Assembly (NCBI GenBank): GCA_029207755.1
Contig: JARCOQ010000006.1
Location: 26,866,522 to 26,930,521, forward strand
Direction of reading: 5' to 3'
From: Chamaea fasciata
Taxonomy: Eukaryota > Chordata > Aves > Passeriformes > Sylviidae
DNA length: 64,000 bases
The first letter of the stretch is position 1. Every line of letters begins with the position of its first letter. Under the pieces are notes generated by a model, which saw only the letters and a program-made list of their open reading frames with translations, was not told the DNA's origin and did not search any database. Shown here in pieces: positions 8,761 through 20,627 of the stretch. The translations under genes and the position numbers were made by a program.

Positions 8761-11700
8761 AAAGCCAGCATGAGGGCACAGGACTCTGCCTATGCTTTTT
8801 CCACAGGCTTAGCAGCTCTGTCTACCCTGGGTTTTCCCTGCTGCAGACAAACTTGTGCCTTTGTGTGGACCTAATCATCTAAATCATCAGCAAAACCACT
8901 CTCCATCCAAATGGAGGATTTGAGGACTGTTACCAATGCACTTCAGTATGCCTGGAGACCAGTCACCACCACCTAAAGGAGTAGGAACTAGCCTGTACCC
9001 TCTGCATATGGCATTTCTTGCACTGTGGTCATGTTCTGATTCCAGATCTCAGGATAATCCCTGACCTCAGGAGACCACAGACTGCATCCAGGTCTTTTCC
9101 AATGGAAAGCCTGACCTCCAGTATGTTACTCTCCTGTCCCTCTGGCCACATCTATGGCCTCAAATGTGGAGGGATTGACCCTTGGGCCTCCCCAGCAAAT
9201 GGTAAAGACACAAGTCCAAAGGAACTAGTCATTGCATTGCCATACAGATGTGACACATTCAAACTGACATCAGGATGACATCGTATTTCTCAGCACTGAC
9301 TCCTTACCCAAGCCACAGTGCTGCCATATTTTGGATTCATTACCTGCTCTCATAATGAAAGGATTTTTTTTTTTAACCCGAACAGGTTAAAAACCATCAG
9401 CCCTGGCACTTTTAAACTTTTGTAGAGATCTGAAAGCTTTTCTCCCTGAAGGATACCTCACCACAGACTACTTTGGGTTTGACTTTTGTGGTGTCTCCTT
9501 TCTGTTGTGGTTTCTGGAGATGCAGCAGGAGTTGCAGAGCTGGCAAAGCTGTGGAGCTGGGTGGAGGGAGCCCATGGTGCCTGTGCTTACAGACTAGGCT
9601 CATTTTATTTTTGCCTCTGGGTGGGAAGCCAGCAGTTGGTTTCAATCCCAATTTGAATGTGTCTTTCTCAGAGTCTGGCTGTCTTCTTGTGTAACACTGT
9701 GACGCTGAGATATTCTGGGACACTTTTACTAACCATGGCAGAGATGCATTCCTGGAGACCGGAGCGAGGGTGTTTTTCAGTGCAGGGCCACATGTTTGAG
9801 TGATTCCAGCTGGAAAACCCACTCTCTTTGGTGGTCTGATGGAGCTGAGGTTTACTGACCTTCATAAAACTGTGCCACCCACCGCAGTACAACCGCCTCC
9901 CCCCTGTCACACACATTCCCCTTCACACTGCATACCCCTGTGACCTGGGGCTTCACCCTTGCTTCTCCTGGGTTTGGGCAGGCAGAGCAGCTTAGAAACA
10001 ATGATGACAGAGGGAGGAAAAAAAGCTCCCCAAGAATGACAGCGGGCTTTACTCCAGCTCCAGTGGATGCTTTGAGGGATCCGACATGGTTTTTTAGAAA
10101 GACAGTTTGTTACATCCTTAATTCCAAATAATCCTCACTGCTGAAATGGGATGCAAACATCCTCCACTGTGATCCTGCTTCTCTCCTGCTCTTCAAAATA
10201 ATTGAGGAGTGATACTTACACAAGGTGACTGCCTACCCTAACTCCTCTTGTCCCTTTATCTTCATTCAGTTGCTAATGACAGTTTAAACCAATGTTTGTG
10301 ATTCACAGGCCTAAAGCAAAGCTAGGCAGAAGGTCTGTAGACAGTAGGGGAGCCAGCTATTTTTAACTCCCCTCCTTTCCTAAGTCAATATTAGGATAAG
10401 CAGCAATGAAAAAGGCCAACATACGGAGAAGGAATGTGAAGTCAGGAGAGCTGCAGAAGCCGTCAGAACAAGCAGCCTCACAGGGCAAAGGGCAGCAGAG
10501 AGACACTGGCAGGTGCTAAGTGGGCTGGGGGACCATTTGTCTCCCACAAAAAAAGCACTAGACTCTTCAGATATTTACAATGGCTTCTGTCCACTCAAAC
10601 TGTCTATCTCCCTATATATTTTAACCTCCCCTAAAGAGAGCTGCGTGCCTCCAACATCCCTGTTACTGGCAGAGGCTATGGTTATACTTCTGAGAGCTGT
10701 TTTGATCAGTGCCCAGCTGTACAGCTGCTAATGTTTCTGGAGTAAAGCATTTCCTCAACCCTTCATCTTGTCAAGCTGACTAAATCCTACAATGTTTTGG
10801 AAAAGGATAATGGGAGCAGGATTCATAGATTCATTCAGACTACCAGAGACTCTGCTTGCAGCTTGCTTAGCAAGAGATTCCCAACAAAGTTTCATAGAGG
10901 ACTGGATTTCAAGAATACCTTTTTCCTAGTATATAATGCATTGGGAGAAAAATAACTAAGAGAAGAAAAATATAAGTTTGGTGATGGAAATGATAGATAG
11001 GGATTGCAAGAATTTATTTGTACTTATGTTGGATTTACAATGTTTTCTCCCATTGCAAAGAAAGGGAAAGAATATTCTGCTCTCTCTTGACAATAAGGAG
11101 AGCATGCTTGTATTTGCTTTGACTATGAAATAAAAAACAGAGATGAAGTGACCTGTGCCTGTTCCTTCTTTGTGGTGTCCATGACTGATGGACAAAGGGA
11201 ACTGTTCTGAATTGGGCATTTTTTTTTTATCCTATCTGTTATTCTTTCAGCATTTAGACTGTTAATGAGGGACAAAGGAAGCAAAACATGGATGGCAACA
11301 GGGGCCAGGTTGGTGAGGGATTACCCCACAATTCCCTTTCTGTGAAAGAAATCTCAAATGTGTAAGATCAGAATGGACTCCATCTTCCTGGCTCTTGCAG
11401 TACATGTTCTTTCAAAGCTGCCATCTGGGTTCTCTTCCTGTGTTTGCTTCCTGCAACCTCCCAAAGCACTCATGCAGGGCAGAGAAAGGATGGTGGATGA
11501 GCTCATTGCAACAGAAGGTTGGGGTGTGATGTGTGTCTCAGTGCTTTCTAATTCTACAAACCTGCTTAACAGAGAGGTTAAAAGATTGCTCAGTGAAAGA
11601 GCAAAATGGTGTGTTTGTTCACTGATTCAGCAAGGAGTCCTCTACCAAAAAAAAAGAGGGCTGACAAGGCTTGATACTCAGGTACTTTTGAAATAACAAA

Positions 11701-13098
11701 ATAGATTTGACTTCTTCTACATGCCAACCACACTTAAAAAGAGCAAAATACATTTTCCAAATACATATCCTTCATACGCCATGAGGAATCAAAGATAAAT
11801 GACTCTTTGCCCTTCACCCCTTCTTTTCCTATACACCCTAAAGAGAGATCTGATTAATCCATGATGAAAATCTAGGGTCAGTCAAGAGAATGACAAATGT
11901 CTTTGTGATTTCAATGGGGCTGAAAGCCAGGCCTAACAAAAATTGATCAGCATCTTCTCACCAATTGCAATCAAATTATGGTGACATATTTTCTATGACA
12001 GGCATGGGCCTAACAAACACAGTGATAGTGGACACAGAAACTGTTAAATGACATAGAAAATTGTGTAATAATTTATAGTATTTCAGTGTTCCTCTAGGAA
12101 CTCCTTGCAGAGTTTGCTTTCCAGGGATACTAAGGAACTTGACAATTGCTCCTTCTCAATGTGTTGATTTTAGCAGTCAGATAACAAGGTTTGCACCATG
12201 AAAAAACCCATGTTGATTAAGGTATAAATTCAGAATTATTTCAGTGCTTCTGTTATGGCTAGAGCAGTGAAATTTATGACTTCACCAGCAAATAGAAGCT
12301 TGCAACTGCCACAGCAGCAATCGTATGCTTTTAATGGAATTTGGTTTTTGTTTGAACAATGTCCTGCAAAATTAAAAGTTTCTGTACATAACATTTTATG
12401 TACAGTTGGTTGTCAAGGGTTAACTTGGTTAGTGGAACCCAAGTGAAAGTTTTAAAATACTGCTGTCATAGAGAACAAATGCCTTCAAAGCATCTATAGC
12501 ATATGTTATTTAAAAGAGCACTGAAATAAAGTCCTGGTTTTAATTATTTTCCTTTGCAGAACTTCTCTAACTTTATTGCCAAAGAAAAGACTTCCAGAGC
12601 CAATTTTTAATCTTAATTATACCAGATTCAATCTGGAATAATTCCCTTGAAGTTAGAGTTACACCAGGTTTACACAAAGCAGAATCTTGCCCAGTTTCCA
12701 CATTAGACTCTTTCTCAAAAGATAATATAGGTTAAAAAGCAAAATATCTGACTAAAAGAACCCACAGTCAAAGGATCATATGTAACTAAATGCTGCTGTA
12801 TCCTCTGTTCTTGAGCCACATCAGAGCTTTCCTGTCAAAGCCTGAACTGTAGCTTCACATGCATGGCTACAGGAACTTTTACCTGCATTTTCCTCTCATC
12901 TCATTCTCTCATTTCTCTCTCCACAGCCACCTTGCTCAAGAGGAGTGTATAAAACTGAGTTCTCTAAAGGATTGCCAACAATAAACAGGCAAATGATCAT
13001 GTAACTGAGGCAGAAAGTGCTCTCTGCAGAATTAGATGAGGTACAGACTGAACCAAGGTGATCTCAGAGAAAAAGGCCAAATAGTCTGTTGGAGAAGT

Positions 13099-13220
13099 AA
13101 CAAAACAAAACAAAAAAACCCAAAAAACAAAACCAAAAAACAAACAAACAAAAAACCAAAAGCAAAAACCAACAACAAACAAACAAAAAAACCAAAACAC
13201 AAAAAGAAAAGAAAAAAAAA
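13099..13220. repeat. A/C-rich low-complexity tract (CAAA-type)
   Basis: This stretch of about 120 bp is built almost only of A and C in CAAAA/CAAAC units, ending in an A/G run. Open frames across it are composition artefacts. Confidence 0.95.
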
Positions 13221-15177
13221 GTGAGGAACAGTTTCCCCTTACATTTCAATGTTTCAGTCTCTCTTGTCTCTAAACTAAAGAAAGAAAAATGAGGACATGG
13301 GCATTGGCCACTCTTTGGAATGGCTTGAGGTGTGATTGGCACCTCCTTGATTTCTTCCATCACTGATTAGGGCCATGGAACCTTGAGTACAGGAGACATA
13401 CAGTGATGCAAGAAGAATGTCAACGTGATTCATGCCTCCTGCTGATACACCTCCAGCATAATCTTGGTAAATATGAGCAAAATGAGTGAACAAATTCAAT
13501 GACTAAGAGGAATGGCTACATTCATTTCCAAATCTGCGGTTTTTGCTGACTGTGACAACATGGATGCTGATTCTTGCAGCTCCTAGTGGTGGCTCCACAC
13601 AAAACCCAAATCTGCAAGTTTTTAGGAAACATTCATGTCTTTCCGTCTTCTTAATCTGTAGGACAGGCAAGATCGATGTTCAGAACACTCCATGTCACAG
13701 AAATAGAAGGACAATGTTTTGTTTGTGGGGGTATTTTGGAGCATGAAAGATCCAACAAGGAGAGGGAGCCTTTTAGAAATCTAATTGCAATTCATAAACC
13801 TTGACTGTAGCTCCTGTATTTCCACAGCAAATCACCCCAAACATGCATATTAATCACTAAGCGTCAGAAGAAAACCTGTTGTGGGATGAAGCAGAAAAAT
13901 GACATTCCTTGCCTGGAGCATGGGCAGTTCCGGGTACTTATAACACAGATAAGTTTCTCTCCTGAGTCTGACACTCTAGGATGTTGGCTCTGTCTTGGCT
14001 CTCTTGCCTCTTCTGTGCCCAGGCTCTGTCTTGGCCTGTCTTGGCTTTTCTGTAGGAATGTAGGGTGGATATGATCAGCTCAGGCATATGTGGGGACTGA
14101 CACTGACACGGATGTTGGGTCATGCCCACCGTGTCACTGTGACCATGACCACGACATCCAGGGTGGCCTCCACACCACCCAGCTCCCCCGTGCAGAACTC
14201 AGGGTTGGGTTCCCAAGCACAGTAGCCCGAGGGGAGCAAAGCTGGTACTAATAGTGAATAGCTGCAGAACGAAAGCAGCTTGGTCTGGCTGCGGTTTTGT
14301 CCTGCTGTAATCCATTAATTGCTGCAGCTCGAAAGAACAAAGGCAAAGATAATGGTCTCGGGAGTTATGAACCGAAGTCAAACCTGGGCTGAATCAGCAG
14401 AAGATCCTTTGATTTCAGAGGGAAAACTTTTCATTTGTGGCACGGGAGGAATTTCTATCTTTGCTTTACTTGCAACATGCCACATCCCCCAAGCTGGTGA
14501 CCCCGGCCCACGGCTGGATCTGCGGGGCCGGACCTACAGGGCTGGAGCCATTAGATTCCCGGGACGGCGCCTCTTCGCCATATTCTCCAGAGCCGGTCGA
14601 CGGCTAATGAAGCGCAGAGGCAGCAGCAGCAGCGGCTGGCGGGGCGCGGTGCCCCCGCCGGGCTCGGCCGGCTGCTCCCGCGGGCTCCGGTGCCCTCTAG
14701 TGTCGCGGGCGGCGGTGGCACTGCCCGGGCGCCCGCGGCCGGCGCTGCAGGCACCCCGGCGGCGCTGCCTCCCCGCCCGTCGGTGCGGCGGCGGGGCCGG
14801 GGCTCCCCGCCCGGGGCCCGGGGAAAGGAGCGGAGCGCGGGGCCAGGCGGCGGCGAAGGGCCAGGCGGGTAACAACCCCTTTTTCCCTTGCTTTGCCTGG
14901 CCCCATAAACTGCGTTCACCCTCCTTCCGGACAAGAGCGGGCCGTTTATTCTGTCGCAGTCAAAAAAGTCAGGGCGGGAGCAAAAGAAAAAACAAAGTCT
15001 GTTTTTCAAAGAATAAGGCTTTCGCGGCTGTTTTGGCATCTTTTAATGTCAAGAGCCAAACGCAACAATGAAAGCAAAACAGCTCGACGTCGTGGCAGCA
15101 GCGGCTTCGGTGGGAAAACGACGGGCATGGGGAAGGAAAACGACGAGTACGGGGAACTACCTCAGCCATGTGGGGAA

Positions 15178-15198
15178 TATTAATAATAATAATAATAA
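15178..15198. repeat. (TAA)n microsatellite
   Basis: About seven ATA/TAA units lie in the AT-rich gap between two CpG blocks. Confidence 0.9.
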
Positions 15199-16689
15199 AA
15201 AGACTAGGGAGGGCAGGCTGGGCAAAGTTAAATTCTTTTGTCTGGCTGCCTGTCCTCCCAGTGACACGGGATCCTTGCTATTAAGAGCCAAATTGTGTTG
15301 AACAAAAAAATGAGGGAAAGAATGAAAGAAATAAAAATCTAAAAATCTGGTAGGACTGTAAATGTACACAAGACCCTCCCGCCGCCAGAACACATTTCCC
15401 GGAGGCGCTCGGGCCCCTGGTGGTCCCCTGCTTAGCTCTCCTTCCTAGGTGAGGGAGCCCGCACTGTATTCTCCTCCCTAGGCGACAGATGTGAACACAG
15501 ACGTCGGGTCGCTCTGCTCTCTCCCTCTCTCAGGGGTTTGAGGGGTCTCTGCTCTAGGCTGTAGCTGCTCTTCACGCAGGGGTCCCAGCTCTAAAAGGTA
15601 AAAAGGGTGACTACTGCTCCGTGCATCGCTGAATGTGGGTAACGATAATTAAACCCAGACACGCCTTCCCATCCAGTCAAAAGGCTGCGGCCCCTCAGCG
15701 GGGGTTCCCGCGGAGCCCGGGCCGGGGGACCCCCTCTCGCCTGCCCAGTCCCACCGGTAGCCACACGAGCCACCTTTTAGGTTGTTCAATAGGCTTATCC
15801 AGTTAACCGCTCCCCGGCTCACCCTTGGGAGAGAGCCGCAGGAAAGGATTTATTACTTGAAACAAATTGTGATTTCCCCAGGGAGAGGGATGCTGAGCGG
15901 GGGAGGAGGGAAAGGGGCCTCGAAGGCTCCCAGCCCCCCTGGAAGCGTCTGAGAGTGGAGAGAGCCGCCCCGCAATAACCCGAGCGTCGGTGCTCCCGCT
16001 GCCCGGACTCTGACGGCGCCGCGGGCCCGGGGAGGGGGACACACACCCCCGCCCACCCCGGGGGGCAGGCTGGGAGCATAAACAGGCGAGAACGGCTCTA
16101 GCCTGGGCGCCGCACTCTGTTTGAGACGTGCAGCTTCCATCTGTTACCACATAAACACACGCTAACGGGATGCTTTATGCTCCAGCCCTTCAGGGGAGGG
16201 GAAGGCGGGAGGACCGGGGAGAGGAGAGGTAAAAAATCCCCCCACCCCCAGCCTGTCCTCTCGCTAACCCCACGTCCCCTTCGCCTCCCTGGACGGGACC
16301 CCCCTGCACCACACGGGGCGGGAGGCAGAGCTCAGCAGCCGTCCCGGTGGGTTTATTTTAACTTCCACCTCCTCTGCGCGGGACCAATCCATAGGCAGCG
16401 CCGGCACTGCGGAGAGGGCTCGGCCCAAGGACCAGAGCGGGCAGAGCCCAGCTCCCGCCGGCTCGCTGCTCCTCGGGGGGCGGGCGTGGGGACGGCGCGG
16501 CCAGCCCATTAGTGTCGGGAAGGGAAAGCTACGTCGGGGGAAGTGGAACAGTTCCCCAGAAAGGTCCCTGGGCGAGGGGACACCTCTGTCCCTGTCTCCA
16601 CAGGGCCGTCGGGCCCCCGCCCAAAGGGCCAGACTGGCCTAGCAGGCAGCCTTGCCAGTCCCCCAGTTTGCAATTTTTATTTTTCGCTG

Positions 16690-16785
16690 GGTCTTGTGTG
16701 ATCCCACGTGGAAGCCGTTAACGACCTCTCGATAATGATCATGACAAAGGCATTATTCAAATGAGGCAGGTAATTGCAACCAGAA
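16690..16785. promoter_or_regulatory. Candidate cis-regulatory element about 2 kb upstream of PDGFRA
   Basis: Within about 100 bp there is an E-box in CCCACGTGG, ACAAAGG (SOX/TCF-like), CATTATTCAAAT (resembling a SOX-POU composite) and GGTAATTGC (homeodomain core). It is a non-repetitive AT-rich island between GC-rich blocks. The motif density suggests an enhancer or proximal promoter element, but no conservation data are available here. Confidence 0.3.
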
Positions 16786-18540
16786 GGCGTCTCCTCCCCT
16801 TTCCTTTTGCTCCTTTCTTTTCGAAAGAGTAACTTTACATCCCATCCTGATGGTATTTCGCCAGAAATCACCCCGCACGTTAAACCAGATACGCTCAAGC
16901 CGGTACATCGTGGCCCGAGCCCTGCAGGATCGCCCCGGCGCATAAGCAGTTGACGCTCATCTTCGAGGGCTTAAATTTGGAGAGAGCCCGCAGCTCTAAT
17001 CCAAGTCATGATAAAGCATTTCCCTCCACAAATTGAGGGGTTCAGGATGCTGAGTGCGCTCGCCCTCTCAGATGGAGAGTTCCAGGGTGCGGTGTGGTTG
17101 GTTTGGGTTTTTTTTCTGTTGTTGTTTTTTTTTTTCTGTGTTGTTTATTTGTTTAGGGTTTGGGGTTTTTTTATATAAATTTTTTCCTCCGTTCTTTTTT
17201 GACTCACTGGGAGCCTGTTGTTTATTCACAAGCATTACGGTATCCTGTTAGCATTCCGACCAGGGGCTGCTCATAGATCTGACTCCGATGATTTCCTGGA
17301 GGAACATGTGGAAGCAATAGCGGGGTTGTGCACTCACCCGAGCCGAGGATGCTCTAGTGGAGGGCGTGCAAGGGGCCGGGAGCGCCGCCGGGAACCCTGA
17401 GATCCCAGGCAGGAGTACCTCAACCCGAGCGCGCATCCTTGGGAGCTGGCTCTCGTTTCTGCCTCTGTTCTCTTCGGGGCATCTTCGACTCAGAGGCTTA
17501 GCTCTCCTCTTAGGAAAGAGAAAAACCACTGGGTCCTGGCTCTTGACTTCGAGAACAAACTTTTTTTTAATATTAAATGGGAGAAAGAGGTGCGGGTGGT
17601 GGTGGTGCTGGACCGGGGAAGGAAGAAAACGGGAGAAGTGCCGGCACGCAGCTGTGGGGCCGGTGCCCTCCCCAGAAGGCAGGCGGCGGGCAGGGACCCG
17701 CTCCGCACCGCTCCGTTCCTGGGGCTGCACTGCCCCCTCTCCCGCGGCCGCCGCATCGTCGCGCCCCGCCGGCCCCGCTCGCCTCGCTCCGCACGAAGCC
17801 TGCAGCAAAAGGGTGGCGAGGGCAGCTCCCAGACAGCTCCCTCGGCCACCCCTTATCGCCAGTGATAGCGAGGGCCAACAAAGCAGAGATACCCAGTGCT
17901 GGTTTCCCGGCGGGGATCAAAGCTCCATCTGGAGCGTGTTCAAACAGGACGGGCTCGGACGTGCGCTGCCCGCGCCTCCGCCGGCACCTCCGGCCCTTGT
18001 CGTGTCCCTGGTTTGGTTATTACTGGGGTCTGTTTGCGCTGGGCAAAGCGAAGGCAGAGACGAAGGGAAGAGTGTTCTTGGTCCCGTCGGAGCTGCGGGC
18101 TTTGGGGGGGCTGACTCCTGGCGAAGGTTACCTTTCGTTGTGTCTTTCATTCATAAAGTTAGTGATTCGTCTCTCTCCCTGCCTCTCTGTGCCTCCCGGT
18201 CCTGGCTGGCTCACGGCCGTCCATCCAGCTCTCTAGCCCAAACCCGAGCTCAGTGGTGTACAAAGGACACGAGGAAGCCGCGAATTCGTTTCCAAATCAA
18301 ACTCCCCATCCATAAACTCCCTCTGTAATCGTGGACATCGAGCCCGGCGCCCGACCCACCGTCCTGGCGGGTCTGAGGAGCGAAGGCTCATTCATGAAAT
18401 TTGGGAGCACTCTGAGTTTTCATGAAAGTTTTCTTGGGTCTTTTTCTTTCTTTTTTTTTTTATTTTTTTTATTTTTTTTTTATTTTTTCCCCCTGCAGTG
18501 CAAAACTCCCCGCTTCCCCCTTTCCTCCCCCTCGCCCCTG

Positions 18541-18690
18541 CCATATGGCCAACCTCCCCCTCCCCTGCGAGGCTGCTGAAATCTGGAGGCAGAGACTGGC
18601 CCCCCTGCCTGCGTAAGAGCCTCCCGCCGGCGCGCCCGCCTCCGGCCGCGGGGCTGGGGGCGCCGGGCGAGCCAGAGTGCTCTTATTCTG
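18541..18690 (+). promoter_or_regulatory. PDGFRA proximal promoter
   Basis: A C-rich/GC-rich stretch immediately upstream of exon 1 contains CCATATGG (E-box/CArG-like) at 18541, several C-runs compatible with SP1/KLF sites, and no clear TATA box. A T-rich run at 18439-18488 lies just upstream. The start site is placed near 18660 by recalled similarity to the human exon 1 leader, so the boundary is soft. Confidence 0.55.
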
Positions 18691-18740
18691 AAGGGACCTG
18701 AGGGGGGCTTCATTTCCTGACAGCTATTTACTTAAAGCAA

Positions 18741-18800
18741 ATGATTAGTTTTGGAAGGATGGTCTATAACATTGAATCAATTACGGGACGCGGTTTGTGA
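18741..18800 (+). CDS. Upstream ORF 1 in PDGFRA leader (19 codons, conserved)
   Basis: The frame encodes MISFGRMVYNIESITGRGL and ends at TGA 18798-18800. The first ATG is in weak context (C at -3, A at +4). A second in-frame ATG at 18759 is in strong context (A at -3, G at +4) and gives a 13-residue peptide. As I recall the human PDGFRA leader, an ORF of the same length and frame exists there, identical at most residues. It would be expected to reduce initiation at the main ATG in exon 2, or to act when translation is stressed. Its function is inferred; conservation could also reflect RNA or DNA elements. Confidence 0.6.
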   Translation: MISFGRMVYNIESITGRGL

Positions 18801-18892
18801 GACCATTACAGTTGGATCGGGAGGGAGGGCGAGCGGGAGGGAAAGAGCGCGGCTGAGCAGGGAAAGTCACAAAAGACGTGGACATATTTTGG

Positions 18893-18931
18893 ATGTTTTA
18901 CAATCTGCAGGACTGGGGCTGCGGATTGTAA
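18893..18931 (+). CDS. Upstream ORF 2 in PDGFRA leader (12 codons)
   Basis: The frame runs from ATG to TAA 18929-18931, encoding MFYNLQDWGCGL, and ends 8 nt before the exon 1 donor. Its context is weak (T at -3). I have no recollection of it in other species, so it may be incidental. Confidence 0.3.
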   Translation: MFYNLQDWGCGL

Positions 18932-19064
18932 GCGAGAAGGTAAGAGGTGCGGGGCATTTTCCCCACCTTTTTCTTTTTTACATATTTTTTTTCCTGCGGT
19001 TTTTTCCTCGTTTATTTTATTAGCTTTTCCTTATTTATTTGTTGGGAGTTTTCTTCTGTTCGGG

Positions 19065-19156
19065 TTTTTTTTTTCTTTTCTTTCTTTCTTTTTTGCTTTC
19101 TTCTTCTCTTTTCTTTTTTTCTTTTTTTTTTTTTTTTCTTTTCTTTTCTTTTCCCC
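19065..19156. repeat. Polypyrimidine tract next to exon 1
   Basis: It is almost pure T/C with a single G at 19095, and 19096-19156 is uninterrupted. It begins 125 nt after the exon 1 donor. Such tracts can form triplex DNA and are prone to length change. Confidence 0.95.
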
Positions 19157-20552
19157 GCTGCTCTAGCCGAGCGGGGGCTTCTTCCCGCGGGGCGCAGGCG
19201 GCGGGCGCTGGCGACCCCGCGGAGGGGAGTGGGGGTGCAGCGCTGCGCCGCGCCGGCCGTCGGGGTGCGGCGGCGAGCAGCGCGGGCAGCGTTAATGACA
19301 AACACATTGGGCCGGCGGGGGCCACCGCGCCGCATTCCTGCCGCGGGGGCGGGAGCGACCCGCCGGGGCTCCGCGGGCAGCGGCGGTGCCCGCCCCAGGG
19401 GGGAAAGTGGGGCCGCGCACCGACCAAGTAAGCGGCTCCCTCTCTTTTCCCATCCTTCGCTTCCTTCACCCCGCTGCTCTCCCGTCCCTTCCCCCACCCT
19501 TTGTTTTTCACCACCTTCCCTTCTTTAGATCCCCTTTCTCACCTCGCTACCCCTGACCCGGTAGCCCAAAATGGCCCGAGATCCCCAGCGGAGGCGCGCA
19601 CACAACCCCCGAAAGGTGACCCGATCCCCATCCCTGCGCGCCCCGTCTTTTTTTTTATTTTTTATTTTTTAATGTCTCAGTGAAAGGGAAGATGCAGAAT
19701 TTAGACAGGGCTGGTACCTGGAGCCTTTCCAGCCTGCAGCCCCTCTCTCAACGGGAATGCCAGCCTTACCGTATGCCCCGCCGGACTGCTGAACCTCACT
19801 GCTTCCCACCCCGGGGAGGGCCAAGTCTTCGCGGCCACCTTTTGGATTTTGTCAAGCGCGGATTTGCAAACTTGCCAGCCTCTGCCAGGCTGGAGTCCCC
19901 TGGAAAAGTCCTAGGAGCAAGTAGGAAATGGCTTTTTGGCTGTCCGCGGCATTGCTCAACATTTTTGGACGCGGATCCCACAGCTCAGGAACCGTTCCAG
20001 AGAACAGGACTTGGACAGCTTTTTCTGGAGCCAGCAGCCACAGACCTAGCAAGGCAGCAGCAGTCCCAGGGCACAGCCGCCTGCTCGTACGCACCCGGTA
20101 GGGGAGGCGGCTGCAGACCAGAGGCGGGAACGATGCCCTGGCCCCCACCAGTGCCGGGGGCACGTTTCCAGCCCCCCTCGACGGTATTTTCGGCGCGTCT
20201 CTTGCCAATGTTCGAGCTCTCTAGCGCTCCTTCGGGGCCTAAGTCTGCACGCCCGGAGAGGGCAGCGCATCGCTTCGGCCCGTATGGGACTCTACGAACC
20301 CGTTCCCGGGGTTAAGGGCGCATCGCTCCCCCTCGGTCCCACAGCTCCCAGGCGGGGCGCAGCCTCTGTCCCTCGCTGGGACCCCCGCCCCTCTCCACAC
20401 CCCGCGCCCTGGGGCTTCGTGCTTCGCCTGACGGAGAGGGCTGGAGAAGAAAAGTCGGGTCGCAGCACCACCTCCGTAGGGAAACCCGTCTGTGCTCTGC
20501 TCCTCTCCGTCTCCCTTACCTCGCTTTTTCTTTTTCCCGGCTACCTCTCATT

Positions 20553-20627
20553 AAGGAAAAAAAAAAAAAAAAAAAAAAGAAAAAAAAAAGAAAGAAAAAA
20601 AAAAAGAAAAAAAAAAAGAAAAAGAAA
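20553..20627. repeat. Polypurine (A-rich) tract
   Basis: This is 75 bp of pure A/G, mostly A runs broken by single Gs. It is opposite in strand bias to the 19.1 kb pyrimidine tract. Confidence 0.95.

Larger units (their letters stand above)
4453..14300. other. Upstream intergenic region, no convincing gene
   Basis: This is AT-rich non-coding DNA between the retrovirus and the CpG-rich PDGFRA promoter domain. Open frames are short and lack splice structure or recognisable motifs. Contents listed separately are a 34-bp duplication, a (TC)n tract, an unrecognised 82-codon frame, a duplicated POU-like motif and an A/C-rich tract. I saw no tRNA, rRNA or recognisable CR1 LINE tail. Confidence 0.6.
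18660..18939 (+). other. PDGFRA: PDGFRA exon 1 (non-coding 5' UTR)
   Basis: The segment from about 18700 to 18800 closely matches the human PDGFRA exon 1 leader as I remember it, including TTTCCTGACAGCTATTTACTT and AACATTGAATCAATTAC. It ends at 18939 with donor GAAG|GTAAGAG. The acceptor is exon 2 at 26319. The exon holds two short upstream ORFs. The 5' end is estimated. Confidence 0.85.

Noticed and set aside
9412..9822. 136-codon minus-strand frame
   Set aside because: Composition is ordinary for non-coding DNA, with other open frames on the opposite strand and no motif.
14319..15071. 250-codon + strand open frame and overlapping minus-strand frames at the first CpG block
   Set aside because: GC-rich sequence lacks stops on both strands, the composition is Arg/Pro/Gly/Ala-rich, and there is no domain or splice support.
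17357..18328. 323-codon + strand open frame upstream of PDGFRA exon 1
   Set aside because: It has the low-complexity composition of CpG-island DNA, is opposed by similar minus-strand frames, and shows no recognisable motif.
18947..19528. 193-codon frame starting with long Phe/Leu/Ser runs
   Set aside because: It is produced by the pyrimidine tract plus a GC-rich block, so it is a composition artefact.
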